Shown: piece after piece, positions 1 to 8,151 of the stretch
Layout of the letters: each line of letters starts with the position of its first letter
Position numbering within the stretch: position 1 is the first letter of the stretch
Assembly (NCBI GenBank): GCA_002343455.1
Contig: DDSR01000275.1
Coordinates: 1,969-18,620, forward strand
Source: Deltaproteobacteria bacterium UBA2385
GTDB lineage: Bacteria > Myxococcota_A > UBA796 > UBA2385
Reading direction: 5' to 3'
DNA: 16,652 nt
Program-made: the position numbers and the translations under genes
The notes under the pieces: model-generated
What the model saw: the letters and a program-made list of their open reading frames with translations, nothing else
Told to the model about the DNA's origin: nothing
The model's database searches: none

Positions 1-268
1 GCAGCAGCGGGTGGCGATCGCCCGGGCCCTGGTGAAGGAGCCGGCCCTGGTCCTGGCCGACGAGCCGACCGCCAACCTGGACCGCAAGACGGGCGAGGCG
101 ATCCTGGCCGATATGCGCCGCATGAACGAGGAGCGGGGGGCGACCTTCCTCTTCTCGACCCACGACCCGATGGTGATCGGGCACTGCCGGCGGGTGCTGC
201 ACGTCGAGGACGGGCTGGTGCAGTCCGAGAGCCACCACGAGCCCCATGCGCTCGGGGCGGCGACGTGA
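1..268 (+). CDS. ABC transporter ATP-binding protein, LolD/MacB type (C-terminal fragment)
   Basis: Only the last 88 codons are present; the reading frame is open to the left edge (first full codon at base 2). The fragment starts inside the ABC signature region ([10 protein letters not shown]), then shows Walker B (ALVLADEPT), the D-loop (ANLD) and the H-loop (FSTHD), in normal order and spacing for an ABC nucleotide-binding domain. It would hydrolyse ATP on the cytoplasmic face to drive the two permeases encoded immediately downstream. The stop codon overlaps the GTG start of the first permease by 4 bp (GTGA), so the subunits are probably translationally coupled. The LolD/MacB/FtsE-like class is inferred from the FtsX-type permeases next to it. 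The Walker A motif lies outside the window. Confidence 0.93.
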   Translation, partial: QQRVAIARALVKEPALVLADEPTANLDRKTGEAILADMRRMNEERGATFLFSTHDPMVIGHCRRVLHVEDGLVQSESHHEPHALGAAT

Positions 269-1488
269 GCCAGAACCGCCTCATCCTGGCCCTGGCCTTC
301 CGCAACCTGCTGCGGAACCTGCGGCGCACGGTCATCACCGGCGGCGCGGTGGTGGCCGGCGTGGCGGTGATGATCATGGGCTGGGGGCTGGTCGACGGCC
401 TCGACGAGAACGTGCTGCGCGCGCAGGAAGGCACGGTGACGGGCCAGGTGGTCCTGCGACCGGACGGCTGGCCCGAGCAGGGCACGGCCTTCCCCCTGGA
501 CGAGGCCCAGCTCCCCTCCCCCGCCCTGGTGGCGGCGCTGGACGCCGACGAGCGCATCGAGGCCTGGACGGGCCGGACCTGGTTCCAGGGTCGAGCGGTG
601 GCGGGGACCGAGGGCATCACGGTGCGGGGCTTCACCTACGACCCCGAGCGGGACGCCCGGGTCTTCGATCGGGAGGGCTGGAAGCTCGACGGCGCCTGGC
701 CCGCCGCGCCGGAGGAGGTCGTCATCGGCCAGTGGCTGGCCGGCATCCTGCAGCGCGGCCCCGGCGAAGAGCTGGTGATCGAGGCCCGCACCCGCAGCGG
801 GGCGATCAACGCCCTGCGCTTGAAGGTCAGCGGGGTGATCTCGACCGGCACGCCAGCCGCCGACCGGGTGGTCTGGATCCCCCTGCCCCAGGGCGAGACC
901 CTGCTGGGCCTGGAGGGCGCCGTCTCGATGATCGCCCTGCGGCTGCCCCGGCGCTCCCTGGCCGAGGAGGTCGCGGCCAGCCTGGGCGGGCAGGGCTGGC
1001 GAGCGACGACCGTGATGTGGGAGACGCGCGACATCTTGTCGATCAACGCCTTCCGCCGCCGCGCGATCGCCCTGGTGGTGGTGATCCTGATGCTGATCGC
1101 CGCGACGGGGATCGCCAACACGGTGATCATGGCGGCCTACGAGCGGGTCCGCGAGATCGGCACCCTGCGGGCGATGGGCATGACGCCGGGGCAGATCCGG
1201 GCCCTCTTCCTGGTCGAGGGCGCCGTGCTCGGCTCCGTCGCGGGCCTGTCGGGGGCGCTGATCGGGGTGGTCGTGGTGGCCTGGTACGCCCGCCACGGCA
1301 TCGACCTCTCGCAGGTGGCAAACAACGTCGGCGACATGGCCATGGCCAGCACCCTCTACATGCGCTTCTCCTGGCCGCCGGTCCTGGGCGCGCTGGGCTT
1401 CGGGCTGGGGGTCGCCCTGCTGGCCAGCCTGTGGCCCGCCCACCACGCCGCCAGCCTCAACCCCGCCGACGCGGTCCGGGCGGACTGA
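265..1488 (+). CDS. ABC transporter permease, FtsX/MacB (LolC/E-like), first subunit
   Basis: A 407-residue membrane subunit with the four-helix MacB/LolC architecture. An N-terminal amphipathic [12 protein letters not shown] segment leads into TM1 (about residues 21-43), then a periplasmic domain (about 45-265), then three C-terminal helices from about 268. The FtsX-family cytoplasmic motif [10 protein letters not shown] is at about 296-305, and the C-terminus reads [16 protein letters not shown], the usual family ending. Such permeases do not form a channel; they use ATP hydrolysis by the partner ATPase to move lipoproteins, lipids or peptides at the outer face of the inner membrane (mechanotransmission). 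The GTG start overlaps the ATPase stop, and its stop overlaps the next ATG. The exact substrate is unknown; the LolA-like protein two genes on favours lipoprotein or lipid handling over drug efflux. Confidence 0.93.
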   Translation: MSQNRLILALAFRNLLRNLRRTVITGGAVVAGVAVMIMGWGLVDGLDENVLRAQEGTVTGQVVLRPDGWPEQGTAFPLDEAQLPSPALVAALDADERIEAWTGRTWFQGRAVAGTEGITVRGFTYDPERDARVFDREGWKLDGAWPAAPEEVVIGQWLAGILQRGPGEELVIEARTRSGAINALRLKVSGVISTGTPAADRVVWIPLPQGETLLGLEGAVSMIALRLPRRSLAEEVAASLGGQGWRATTVMWETRDILSINAFRRRAIALVVVILMLIAATGIANTVIMAAYERVREIGTLRAMGMTPGQIRALFLVEGAVLGSVAGLSGALIGVVVVAWYARHGIDLSQVANNVGDMAMASTLYMRFSWPPVLGALGFGLGVALLASLWPAHHAASLNPADAVRAD

Positions 1489-2765
1489 TGCTGATCATTC
1501 GCCTCGCCCTGCGCAACGCCAGCCGCAACACCCGGCGGACGGCCCTGACGATGCTGACGGTGCTGCTGGGCACCATGCTGCTGACCCTGGGCATGTCCTG
1601 GGTCGAGGGCATCTTCGGCTCCTTCCAGATCGAGGCGGCCCGCTCGACCGGCCACGTCCGGGTGGTCACCCAGACCTTCGCCGAGCGGGAGATGCTCCAG
1701 CCGCTGCACGAGAACCTGCCGGTCACGGCCGGCCTGGAAGATACGCTGCGGGCCCTGCCCGGCGTGACCGAGGTCCACCCGCGCCTGAACCTGGGCGTGC
1801 TGGCGGCCAAGGATGGCGAAGAGCTGGGCGAGACGGTCTCGATGGTCGTCGCGGCGCCCCTCGCCTTCCACCGGCAGATCCTGGGCCTGGATCAGCGCAT
1901 CGCCCAGGGGGGCTGGTTCTCCGCGGAGGACTTCGGCAAGGAGGCCCTGGTCGGCCGAGCCCTTGCTTCCGAGCTCGGCCTTGGCGTGGGCGACCGGCTG
2001 ATCGTGCTGGGCCGCACCCAGGACGGCTCGATGTCGGACCTGCTCTTCCAGGTGGTCGGCATCACCGACACCGGCAACACCCTCTACGACCGGCAGATCT
2101 TCGTCGACCTGGAGCGCGGCCGCTGGATCGCCGACATCCCCGAAGGAGCCCTGGAGCTGCTGGTCTACGGCGAGGACCACAAAGAGGCCACCGAGCTGCA
2201 GGCCGTCGTCCAGCAGGCCATCTCCGGCCCCGAGGTGCTCGCCAGCCTCTCCCTGCCCGAGGGCGCCGGGCTGGTGGCGCAGGCCTGGAACCAGCGCGAG
2301 CCCTGGACCAGCGCCCTGGTCCTGGTCGACGCCATCGCGGCGATCATCGTCGGCTGCATCGTCTTCATCACGGCGCTGGGCGTGCTCAACACGATGCTGA
2401 TGAGCGTGCTGGAGCGCACCGGCGAGATCGGCGTGCTGCGGGCGATGGGGCTCTCCACCCTGGGGGTCGTCGCCCTCTTCGTCGTCGAGGCCCTGCTGAT
2501 CAGCATCGTCGGCGGAGCCCTGGGATCGGGCATCGGCAGCGTGCTCTCGATCGCCCTGGAGGGGGTCGGCCTCGATCTGGGGGGAGCGGCCCGCAACCTG
2601 CCGGATACGATGCCGGTCAACCGCATCCTCCACCCGATCTGGGCGCCCTCCCAAGCGCTGAAGTCCTTCCTGCTGGGACTGAGCGTGGCCCTTGTGGGGT
2701 CAAGCAGTCCAGCCCTCCGCGCCGCGCAGATCCAGCCGGTGCAGGCCATGCGCGCTCGGCGCTGA
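1488..2765 (+). CDS. ABC transporter permease, FtsX/MacB (LolC/E-like), second subunit
   Basis: A 425-residue paralog of the preceding permease with the same layout: an RLALRNASRNTRR start, TM1 at about residues 20-42, a large periplasmic domain to about 275, and three more helices. The GEIGVLRAMG motif is at about 312-321 and the C-terminal family signature is ALRAAQIQPVQAMR. The ATG overlaps the previous stop by one base (TGATG). Two different permeases with one ATPase suggest a heterodimeric LolCE-like arrangement, although homologous pairs with other substrates exist. The frame is open upstream to 246, but the protein there is arginine/glycine-rich shadow translation, so 1488 is the start. 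The last helix has SSSP where relatives usually have a bulky residue before the conserved Pro, a minor oddity. Confidence 0.93.
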   Translation: MLIIRLALRNASRNTRRTALTMLTVLLGTMLLTLGMSWVEGIFGSFQIEAARSTGHVRVVTQTFAEREMLQPLHENLPVTAGLEDTLRALPGVTEVHPRLNLGVLAAKDGEELGETVSMVVAAPLAFHRQILGLDQRIAQGGWFSAEDFGKEALVGRALASELGLGVGDRLIVLGRTQDGSMSDLLFQVVGITDTGNTLYDRQIFVDLERGRWIADIPEGALELLVYGEDHKEATELQAVVQQAISGPEVLASLSLPEGAGLVAQAWNQREPWTSALVLVDAIAAIIVGCIVFITALGVLNTMLMSVLERTGEIGVLRAMGLSTLGVVALFVVEALLISIVGGALGSGIGSVLSIALEGVGLDLGGAARNLPDTMPVNRILHPIWAPSQALKSFLLGLSVALVGSSSPALRAAQIQPVQAMRARR

Positions 2766-2786
2766 ACCCTCAACCCCCGAAGCCCC

Positions 2787-3524
2787 ATGAAGACCCTGCT
2801 GCTCCTGCTCCTCTCGATCGTCTTCGCCATGCCCGCCCAGGCCGCGCCGACCGCCGCCGAGGTGCTGGCCACCGTCGACAAGAACATGACCTTCGAGAGC
2901 CGCAAGACGACCGTCACGATGACGGTCACCAAGAACGGCCGGGTCAAGACCTACCAGATGGAGAGCTTCGGCCGCGGCGCGGACGAGGGCGCGGTCGAGT
3001 TCCTGGCCCCGGCCCGGGACAAGGGCACCCGGATGCTGAAGAAGGGCGGCGAGCTGTGGATGTTCCTGCCGCACGTCGAGAAGGTGCAGAAGATCAGCGG
3101 CCATATGCTGCGCCAGGGCCTGATGGGCAGCGACTTCAGCTACGAGGACATGCTGGAGACGGCGGCCCTGTCGGGGCGCTACGACGCCAAGGTGCTGGGC
3201 GAGGAGGTCAAGGACGGCCGCAAGACCTGGAAGCTGGAGATGACCGCCAAGAGCGCCGACGTCAGCTACCCCAAGCGGGTGAGCTGGATCGACCAGGAGT
3301 ACGGCGTCCCGGTGCGTGAGGAGCTCTACGCGGTCTCGGGGATGCTGCTGAAGGTCTTCACCTTCACCGAGGTCAAGGACTTCGACGGGCGCAAGTTCCC
3401 GACGGTCTTCAAGGCCGAGGACCAGGTCCAGCAGGGCAGCCTGACCGAGCTGCGCTTCGACTCGCTGGAGTTCACGGTGGCGGTGCCCGAAGAGGTCTTC
3501 AACCTGCGCTGGCTGGAGCGCTGA
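2787..3524 (+). CDS. Outer membrane lipoprotein-sorting protein-like, LolA superfamily (secreted)
   Basis: A 245-residue exported protein. Residues 1-20 form a typical Sec signal peptide (MKTLLLLLLSIVFAMPAQA) with probable cleavage after AQA. The mature part resembles the LolA-like family annotated 'outer membrane lipoprotein-sorting protein' (PF17131 type). It starts AAEVLATVDKNM, followed by strands rich in Lys and Thr, the conserved stretch LAPARDKGTRMLKKGGELWMF, a central MLRQGLMGSDFSYEDM segment, and late strands with YPKRVSWID and FTEVKDFDGRKFPT. Members are predicted to form an open beta-barrel that holds an acyl chain in the periplasm. It follows the permease by 21 bp. An ATPase plus two FtsX permeases plus this family is a recurring gene order, supporting joint work on lipid or lipoprotein transfer to the outer membrane. 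It is not canonical LolA, and its cargo is unknown. Confidence 0.88.
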   Translation: MKTLLLLLLSIVFAMPAQAAPTAAEVLATVDKNMTFESRKTTVTMTVTKNGRVKTYQMESFGRGADEGAVEFLAPARDKGTRMLKKGGELWMFLPHVEKVQKISGHMLRQGLMGSDFSYEDMLETAALSGRYDAKVLGEEVKDGRKTWKLEMTAKSADVSYPKRVSWIDQEYGVPVREELYAVSGMLLKVFTFTEVKDFDGRKFPTVFKAEDQVQQGSLTELRFDSLEFTVAVPEEVFNLRWLER

Positions 3525-3531
3525 GCCCAGC

Positions 3532-4254
3532 ATGTGCGGGCGCTTCTCGCTGCGGGCCTCGGCGGCCGACCTGCTGAGCTTCTTCGGGCTGGTGGCCGAC
3601 GACCGCGCCAGCCTGGAGGCGATCGGGCAGGCGGGGCTGCCCCGCTACAACATCGCGCCGGGCCAGCCGGTGCTGACGGCGAGGCTGGGCGAGCGCGGCG
3701 AGCGAAGGCTCGACCTGTTGCACTGGGGCCTGATGCCGGCCTGGTCCCGGGGCGAGCTGGCTGAGGTGCGCAAGCAGTCCTACCGGATGATCAACGCGCG
3801 GGCCGAGACGGCCTGGGAGAAGCCCTCCTTCCGCGCCGCGATCAGCCGCCGCCGCTGCCTGGTGCCGACCTCGGGCTTCTACGAGTGGGGGGCCGGCAAG
3901 GGCGCCGGGCGGCCGGCGACCCTGATCCACCGACCCGACGGCTCGCTCTTCGCGCTGGGCGGGATCTGGGAGCGCTGGGAGGGCGCGGAGGGCGAGGTCC
4001 ACAGCCTCTCCCTGCTGACGATCGCCGCCGATGGGCCGGTGGCCGCGCTGCACGACCGGATGCCGGTGGTCCTGGCCCCGGCGCAGTTCCAGGACTGGCT
4101 GAGCGGTGATCGCGCGACGGCCGAGGCCCTGATGCTGCCTGATCTGCAGCTCCAGCTCGACCCGGTCGGCAACACGGTCAACAACGCGCGCCACGAAGGC
4201 CCGGAGTGCTGGGGCGATCGGGCCGCCGCCCTCGACTCAGCCCAGGGCACGTAG
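3532..4254 (+). CDS. SRAP domain protein (YedK/HMCES type), abasic-site DNA-protein crosslinking
   Basis: A 240-residue SRAP domain protein. The family covalently traps abasic sites in single-stranded DNA by forming a thiazolidine with the N-terminal Cys2, protecting the lesion. All key residues can be placed: MCGRF at the N-terminus gives Cys2 after Met removal; WGLMPAW at 65-71; Asn88 and Glu92 in INARAE; Glu118 in GFYEW; His174 in LHDRMP. These match Asn75, Glu105 and His160 of Escherichia coli YedK. Length is normal for the single-domain bacterial form. It starts 7 bp after the LolA-like gene, so it may be co-transcribed, although the roles look unrelated. Its last 18 bp overlap, tail to tail, the end of the opposite-strand anti-sigma gene. 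Confidence 0.96.
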   Translation: MCGRFSLRASAADLLSFFGLVADDRASLEAIGQAGLPRYNIAPGQPVLTARLGERGERRLDLLHWGLMPAWSRGELAEVRKQSYRMINARAETAWEKPSFRAAISRRRCLVPTSGFYEWGAGKGAGRPATLIHRPDGSLFALGGIWERWEGAEGEVHSLSLLTIAADGPVAALHDRMPVVLAPAQFQDWLSGDRATAEALMLPDLQLQLDPVGNTVNNARHEGPECWGDRAAALDSAQGT

Positions 4255-4983
4255 GCGGCGGGCCACCAGCGCGGCGATCTCCTCGGCGGGCAGCGCGGCG
4301 CTGAAGACGCAGACGACGCCGGGCCCCTCGAAGCGCACGAGGCCGACGGAGCCGTGCTGGTAGCTGCGCAGGGTGGTGGCCCCTACCTGCTGGAGCTCCC
4401 GAGGGGGCATCGCCGGCAGCGCCCGGTAGACCTGGCAGAGGTAGTGGACGCCGTCCTTCTCGTAGAGGATCAGCGCGCCCAGGCCGCTGGGCGCAGGCTG
4501 GCCCCCGACCAGCCGCAGGCCCTCGGCCCGGAGATCGGCGATCATCAGCAGGTCGGTCGGCACCCCGGCCTGTCGCAGCGAGGCCGCCAGGCGGGCCGGA
4601 TCCTCCTGGGCGATGAAGCCCAGCGCCCCCGAGCCGCTGGTCTGCAGGTGCACCTCCACCAGTCCGCCCAGGGGGGGCTGGGCGGCGGCGTGCAGCGAGG
4701 CGCCCAGGGCCGCCAGCAGCACCGCGGAGGCCGCCACCAGCAGGGCGCGACCGAAGCCCTGCGGAGCCAGGGGCGAGGCGGAGAAGAAGGAGCGCCCCGG
4801 GGCGTCCGGGTCCGCCAGGAGCTCGCGGCAGGCCGCCTCGGCCTCGCGCAGCGCCCGGGCCTGGGCCGCCAGCTCGGGATCGGCCTCCAGGGCCCGCTGG
4901 ACCTGCTCGATCAGATCCGGAGGGAGGTCGCCGCAGACAAAGCACGGCAGGAGCTGGGAGACGGCCTGGCGGTCGAGGCTCAT
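4237..4983 (-). CDS. Putative membrane anti-sigma factor with degenerate zinc-finger-like N-terminus
   Basis: A 248-residue, probably single-pass membrane protein. Residues about 5-55 resemble the anti-sigma zf-HC2 helical domain (QLLPCFVCGDLPPDLIEQVQ, then ALEADPELAAQARAL). Where zinc-binding members have HLxxCPxC, this protein reads ALEADPEL, so the usual His and Cys ligands are lost. Cys14 and Cys17 lie elsewhere and do not restore the pattern. One hydrophobic helix spans about 79-100; the C-terminal 150 residues (AEGLRLVGG, LILYEKDGVHYLCQVY) would be periplasmic and may sense a signal. Its ATG overlaps the stop of the sigma-like gene (ATGA), the classic sigma/anti-sigma arrangement. The role is inferred mainly from this pairing; some other membrane regulator remains possible. 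Confidence 0.68.
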   Translation of the reverse strand: MSLDRQAVSQLLPCFVCGDLPPDLIEQVQRALEADPELAAQARALREAEAACRELLADPDAPGRSFFSASPLAPQGFGRALLVAASAVLLAALGASLHAAAQPPLGGLVEVHLQTSGSGALGFIAQEDPARLAASLRQAGVPTDLLMIADLRAEGLRLVGGQPAPSGLGALILYEKDGVHYLCQVYRALPAMPPRELQQVGATTLRSYQHGSVGLVRFEGPGVVCVFSAALPAEEIAALVARRLRALG

Positions 4984-5465
4984 GAGGCCTCCTCGGCCAC
5001 CAGGCTCCAGGCCACTGCCGCGCGGGCCGCCCGGACCTGCTCCTCTCCCCAGCCCGACAGCTCGGCCAGGATGGCCGATGGACAGCGGTAGTAGAGGTCG
5101 AGCAGGTAGATCACACGATGTTCCGGCGGGCAGGCCGCGAGTCTCCGCCTGAGCTGGTCGGAGGTGGGGGTCGCGGTGCGGGCGGGCGCTTCGATCTCGA
5201 TGCTGGCGGGGGCCGGGAGTTCCAGCCGGATCGAGATCCGCTGCCAGACCAGCTTGGACATCTGGCAGCAGATGGAGGCGTCCAGGCTCCAGCCCGGCAC
5301 CGCCAGCGGCAGGGAGCGGGCGATGTCGGCCAGCAGCTCACGCGCGCGGGCCCGGTCCGGGGCCATGCCCAGGCAGATCGACCAGGTGGGGGGACCCCAA
5401 TCCTGCCAGAGGCGGTCCAGCCCCTCTCCTCGGCGGAGGGCCTGGATCAGCCGCGCGTCGGCCAT
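4980..5465 (-). CDS. Divergent ECF-like RNA polymerase sigma factor
   Basis: A 161-residue protein that can be threaded onto the ECF sigma plan. Region 2-like sequence covers about residues 14-80 (GLDRLWQDWGPPTWSICLGM, DRARARELLADIARSLP, then an LVWQRI helix). A linker follows at 81-102. Region 4-like sequence covers about 103-156 (LRRRLAACPPEHRVIYLLDLYY, ILAELSGWGEEQVRAARAAVAWSL), matching the usual 'Lp.ehR.v..L..' helix and helix-turn-helix layout. Region 2 lacks the typical acidic DAEDLVQEVF form, so it is divergent. There are six Cys residues (31, 66, 67, 112, 128 among them visible in motif positions), unusual for the family. It begins 30 bp after the radical SAM gene and overlaps the anti-sigma gene by 4 bp. 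No good Shine-Dalgarno precedes the ATG. The target promoters are unknown. Confidence 0.65.
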   Translation of the reverse strand: MADARLIQALRRGEGLDRLWQDWGPPTWSICLGMAPDRARARELLADIARSLPLAVPGWSLDASICCQMSKLVWQRISIRLELPAPASIEIEAPARTATPTSDQLRRRLAACPPEHRVIYLLDLYYRCPSAILAELSGWGEEQVRAARAAVAWSLVAEEAS

Positions 5466-5495
5466 CGGGAGCGCACTCGACAGCGGAGGCCTCGG

Positions 5496-6848
5496 TCAGC
5501 GGGTGACGCTGGCGTAGGTGTTACCGCTCGCTTCCTGCCAGCGCTTGCGCACATCGTAGAGCGTCTTGGCCGTGGCCTGCCAGCCGGCGACGGCGTGCTG
5601 GATCCCGCCGGGGTTCCAGTAGGCGGCCTCGATCAGCTCGTGGTCGGCGTTGATCAGGCCGCTCTCGCGGGCCAGCTCGGCCAGGCGGGTGTGAGGGTAG
5701 ATGCGGATGGGCTGCATCATCAGCAGGGTGAACAGGCGCAGGTTGCTGCCGAGCTGCAAGCGGGCGTGCAGCAGGAACTTGAAGACCGCCAGCAAGCTGC
5801 GCATGTCCTCGCCCGGCGAGTTCAGGAAGAAGCTGTACTCGACGTCCATGCCGTGCTTCTTGGCGACCTGGACGGTGTAGAGCATGTCCTCGTGCCGGAA
5901 GTTCTTGTCCAGGTTCTTCAGCATGCGGTCGTCGACGTGGTCGGGCGAAAACGACAGCAGGCCGCAGCCGGCGCGCTTCAGCCAGACCATCAGCTCGTCG
6001 GGCAGGGTGTTGCGGTGCTCGTTGAACCAGGCCGACCAGGCCACCTCGAGCCGGCGGTCGACGATCTCCTTGCAGATGTCGATGGCGTGCTTGACGGGGA
6101 TGTTGAAGATCTGGTCGCAGAAGAACATCTGGCGGACGCCGTAGTCCTCGACCAGCTCCTGCATCTCGTCGACCACGTCGGCGGGGCTGCGCATCCGGAC
6201 CTGGTGGCCCAGCAGGAAGGTGTCGCTGCAGTGGATGCAGCGCAGGGCGCAGCCGCGCTTGGCCTGCACGCCGACGCTGACGAAGCTGCTGGCGAGGTAG
6301 GGCGCGTGATCGACCAGGTCGCGGCGGGGGTGGCGCAGCGCCGGGAAGTCGACTTTGTCGGGGAAGCCGGTGAACTTCACCTGGCCGGCGTCGCGGTAGT
6401 AGACGCCCTTGACCTCCCAGGGGGTGTCCAGCTTGGCCAGCAGCTCGGGGAAGCTCTTCTCGGCCTCGCCCCAGACGCCGATGTCGATCGCGTCCAGCCG
6501 CTTCATCATCACCTCGCTGTAGAGGCTGAAGGCGGTGCCGCCGGCGACGACCTTGACGCCGGGCAGGCGCTTGCGAAGGAAGGCGATCGCCTCGGCCTGG
6601 GGCTGGAAGTCGTCGGTGTGCAGGTGGGGCATGCCCACCTTCATGTTGCGCAGAGAGATCCCGACGACGTCGGGCTTCATGCGGTCCAGCACCTGCCCGA
6701 AGGGCGTGTAGGGGTCGTCGCGGTACAAGTTGAGGTCGAAGATCTCGACCTCGTGCCCATCGAGGTGCGCCGCCAGGTAGGCGAGGCCGATGGGGTAGAC
6801 CAGCTCCATGTCGAGGGCGGTGAAGGCCTGGACGAGCAGGACGCGCAT
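5496..6848 (-). CDS. Cobalamin-binding-domain radical SAM protein, substrate unknown
   Basis: A 450-residue enzyme of the B12-binding/radical SAM architecture. Residues 1-140 form a Rossmann-like B12-binding domain: MRVLLVQAFT, PIGLAYLAAHL, VEIFDLNLY, DVVGISLRN, VKVVAGGTAFSLY and the WGEAEKSFPELL helix. As in many class B radical SAM methylases, no DxHxxG lower-ligand motif is present. The radical SAM domain follows, with the [4Fe-4S] motif CxxxCxxC at Cys200, Cys204 and Cys207 (KRGCALRCIHC), then barrel segments such as MFFCDQIFNIP, AGCGLLSFSPDHVDD and VEYSFFLNSPGED. Relatives transfer methyl groups to unactivated carbon or phosphorus or rearrange lipids and pigments. No biosynthetic neighbour identifies a substrate here. 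A GGAAG Shine-Dalgarno precedes the ATG. It lies 76 bp after the CAP gene and 30 bp before the sigma-like gene. Confidence 0.9.
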   Translation of the reverse strand: MRVLLVQAFTALDMELVYPIGLAYLAAHLDGHEVEIFDLNLYRDDPYTPFGQVLDRMKPDVVGISLRNMKVGMPHLHTDDFQPQAEAIAFLRKRLPGVKVVAGGTAFSLYSEVMMKRLDAIDIGVWGEAEKSFPELLAKLDTPWEVKGVYYRDAGQVKFTGFPDKVDFPALRHPRRDLVDHAPYLASSFVSVGVQAKRGCALRCIHCSDTFLLGHQVRMRSPADVVDEMQELVEDYGVRQMFFCDQIFNIPVKHAIDICKEIVDRRLEVAWSAWFNEHRNTLPDELMVWLKRAGCGLLSFSPDHVDDRMLKNLDKNFRHEDMLYTVQVAKKHGMDVEYSFFLNSPGEDMRSLLAVFKFLLHARLQLGSNLRLFTLLMMQPIRIYPHTRLAELARESGLINADHELIEAAYWNPGGIQHAVAGWQATAKTLYDVRKRWQEASGNTYASVTR

Positions 6849-6860
6849 GAGTCTTCCGAC

Positions 6861-6886
6861 GGTAGGGGTGGCGGGACGGTCCTACC
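6861..6886 (-). other. Possible hairpin in the leader of the radical SAM gene
   Basis: The 76-bp gap between the CAP lipoprotein gene and the radical SAM gene contains GGTAGG (6861-6866) and its complement CCTACC (6881-6886) around a 14-base loop, ending 12 bases before the radical SAM ATG and next to its GGAAG ribosome-binding site. A 6-bp GC-containing stem with a long loop can arise by chance in such GC-rich DNA. It is too small for a cobalamin riboswitch. No terminator-like T run follows on the minus strand, so read-through from the upstream genes is plausible. Confidence 0.25.
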
Positions 6887-6924
6887 CTGCTGGGCCGCCG
6901 GAGGAAGCGGAGGAGGCGCGCCTG

Positions 6925-8151
6925 CTACCGATCGAGGCTGTCCAGCAGCTTGGGAGGCCCCTTTGGAAACTCCATCAGCTCCCAGGTCACGAACAGCCGC
7001 GGGGCGCGATCCAGCACCGGCTCCAGCGCGACGCCGATGGTGGCGTGGGTGCATGCCTCGCAGAGCAGGGTCTGGAGGTGGGCCGGGCTGTCGATCACCA
7101 GGCTCATCGCCTCGGCCGAGGTCGGGGCGGTCGCGACGGCCTGGTGGTGGAAGGCGAAGGGGAAGGCGTAGCTGCGGGCGCGGGTCCCGACCCTCTCGAA
7201 GCGGCCGGGGAGCTCGTGGACCGCCCGGCCGACGCTGGCCATCAGGGCCGAGTGCTCGCGCACCAGCGGCTCGAAGAGGGGCCAGGCCGTGACCGGGGCG
7301 AGCCCATGGCGGAGGCGGAGCTGGTTGAGCTCGGCCAGCAGCCGCGCCTCGGCCTCGATCGGGTGCTCGACCGAGGCGGGGGGCAGGCCCAGCGGGGCCG
7401 GCGCGGGAGCCGGCTGGTCGACGAAGACGCTGAAGAGCAGGACGACCTGGGTCTGGCTGTCCCGGGTGGCGACGACCTCCAGGCGGTGCTCGCCGGGGGT
7501 GTGGAAGCGGTCCACCCAGCGGGAGACGCCCTCGGTGAGGGAGATCTCCTCGACCTTGCCCATGGGCGGGGCCAGGAAGAGGCGCAGCTCGGCGCCCTTC
7601 CACTGGGGATCGAGCAGCTCGACCCGGAGGGGCAGGGGCGTGTCCAGCGCGATGTCCCGCGGGATGGGATCCAGGCGCGCCAGGGGCTGCGACCAGGCGA
7701 CCACCCACATGGCCGAGCCGTCGTCGAAGCGGCGCGAGGCCATCCCCAGGTCGACGCCTGGGCCCTCAGCCACCGCGGAGGCGAGCTCGGCCAGGAGCGA
7801 CTCGGGCAGGCTGCCCCCGCTGAGGGCCCGGACGAAGCGGACCTGGCCCGGGTAGCCGGCTCGGGCGGCGACCAGCGAGGCCGTGGGGGCGTCGATGCGG
7901 CTGCCCCGCTCGACGTGCAGGGTCAGCAGCTCCCGGCAGGCGGCGGCGAGGCCCTCGTCCCACCGCCCGCCGGGCACGCCCGCGACGAGCTGGCCTTCCT
8001 CTCCCGTGGGGGTCTCGAAGACCGGCCGGAAACGCACCTCGGGGATGCCCGCGGCCCGGGCGGCGACCGAGTCCAGCGGCCCCGGCGGCGCCTGCCGGAC
8101 ACCGCTCGCGCAGCCCGCCAGCAGCAGGAGGATCAGGCCGGGCGCGCTCAC
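6925..8151 (-). CDS. CAP/SCP-domain lipoprotein with an extra N-terminal paralog-shared domain
   Basis: A 408-residue predicted lipoprotein. The GTG start overlaps the upstream stop (GTGA), and no other in-frame start lies close upstream. Residues 1-14 read MSAPGLILLLLAGC, a very short signal ending in an LAGC lipobox (Cys14). Residues about 60-165 are an unrecognised alpha/beta domain; about 166-246 look like a beta-sandwich (PLPLRVELLDPQ, HTPGEHRLEVVA) ending FVDQP. After a Pro/Ala linker (248-258), residues about 266-392 are a CAP/SCP domain: LLAELNQLRLRHGLAPV, FEPLVREHSALMA (His300), a second His at 312, SLVIDSPAHLQTLL and TIGVALEPV. CAP domains are secreted modules with varied roles, including sterol, lipid or wall binding. 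The upstream gene encodes a paralog with the same layout. Surface or periplasmic location is inferred. Confidence 0.8.
   Translation of the reverse strand: MSAPGLILLLLAGCASGVRQAPPGPLDSVAARAAGIPEVRFRPVFETPTGEEGQLVAGVPGGRWDEGLAAACRELLTLHVERGSRIDAPTASLVAARAGYPGQVRFVRALSGGSLPESLLAELASAVAEGPGVDLGMASRRFDDGSAMWVVAWSQPLARLDPIPRDIALDTPLPLRVELLDPQWKGAELRLFLAPPMGKVEEISLTEGVSRWVDRFHTPGEHRLEVVATRDSQTQVVLLFSVFVDQPAPAPAPLGLPPASVEHPIEAEARLLAELNQLRLRHGLAPVTAWPLFEPLVREHSALMASVGRAVHELPGRFERVGTRARSYAFPFAFHHQAVATAPTSAEAMSLVIDSPAHLQTLLCEACTHATIGVALEPVLDRAPRLFVTWELMEFPKGPPKLLDSLDR

Noticed and set aside
246..1487. A long open frame upstream of the second permease, giving an 839-residue fusion-like ORF
   Set aside because: The first 414 codons translate to Arg/Gly/Pro-rich low-complexity protein in another frame of the first permease; the true start is the overlapping ATG at 1488.
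6849..6924. A cobalamin riboswitch before the B12-type radical SAM gene
   Set aside because: The 76-bp gap is far too short and no B12-box-like sequence was seen.
5118..7292. A plus-strand open frame of 724 codons opposite the sigma, radical SAM and CAP genes
   Set aside because: It is Ala/Gly/Val/Asp/Leu/Gln-rich with no recognisable domain and runs antisense across three well-supported genes; long antisense frames are expected at this GC content.
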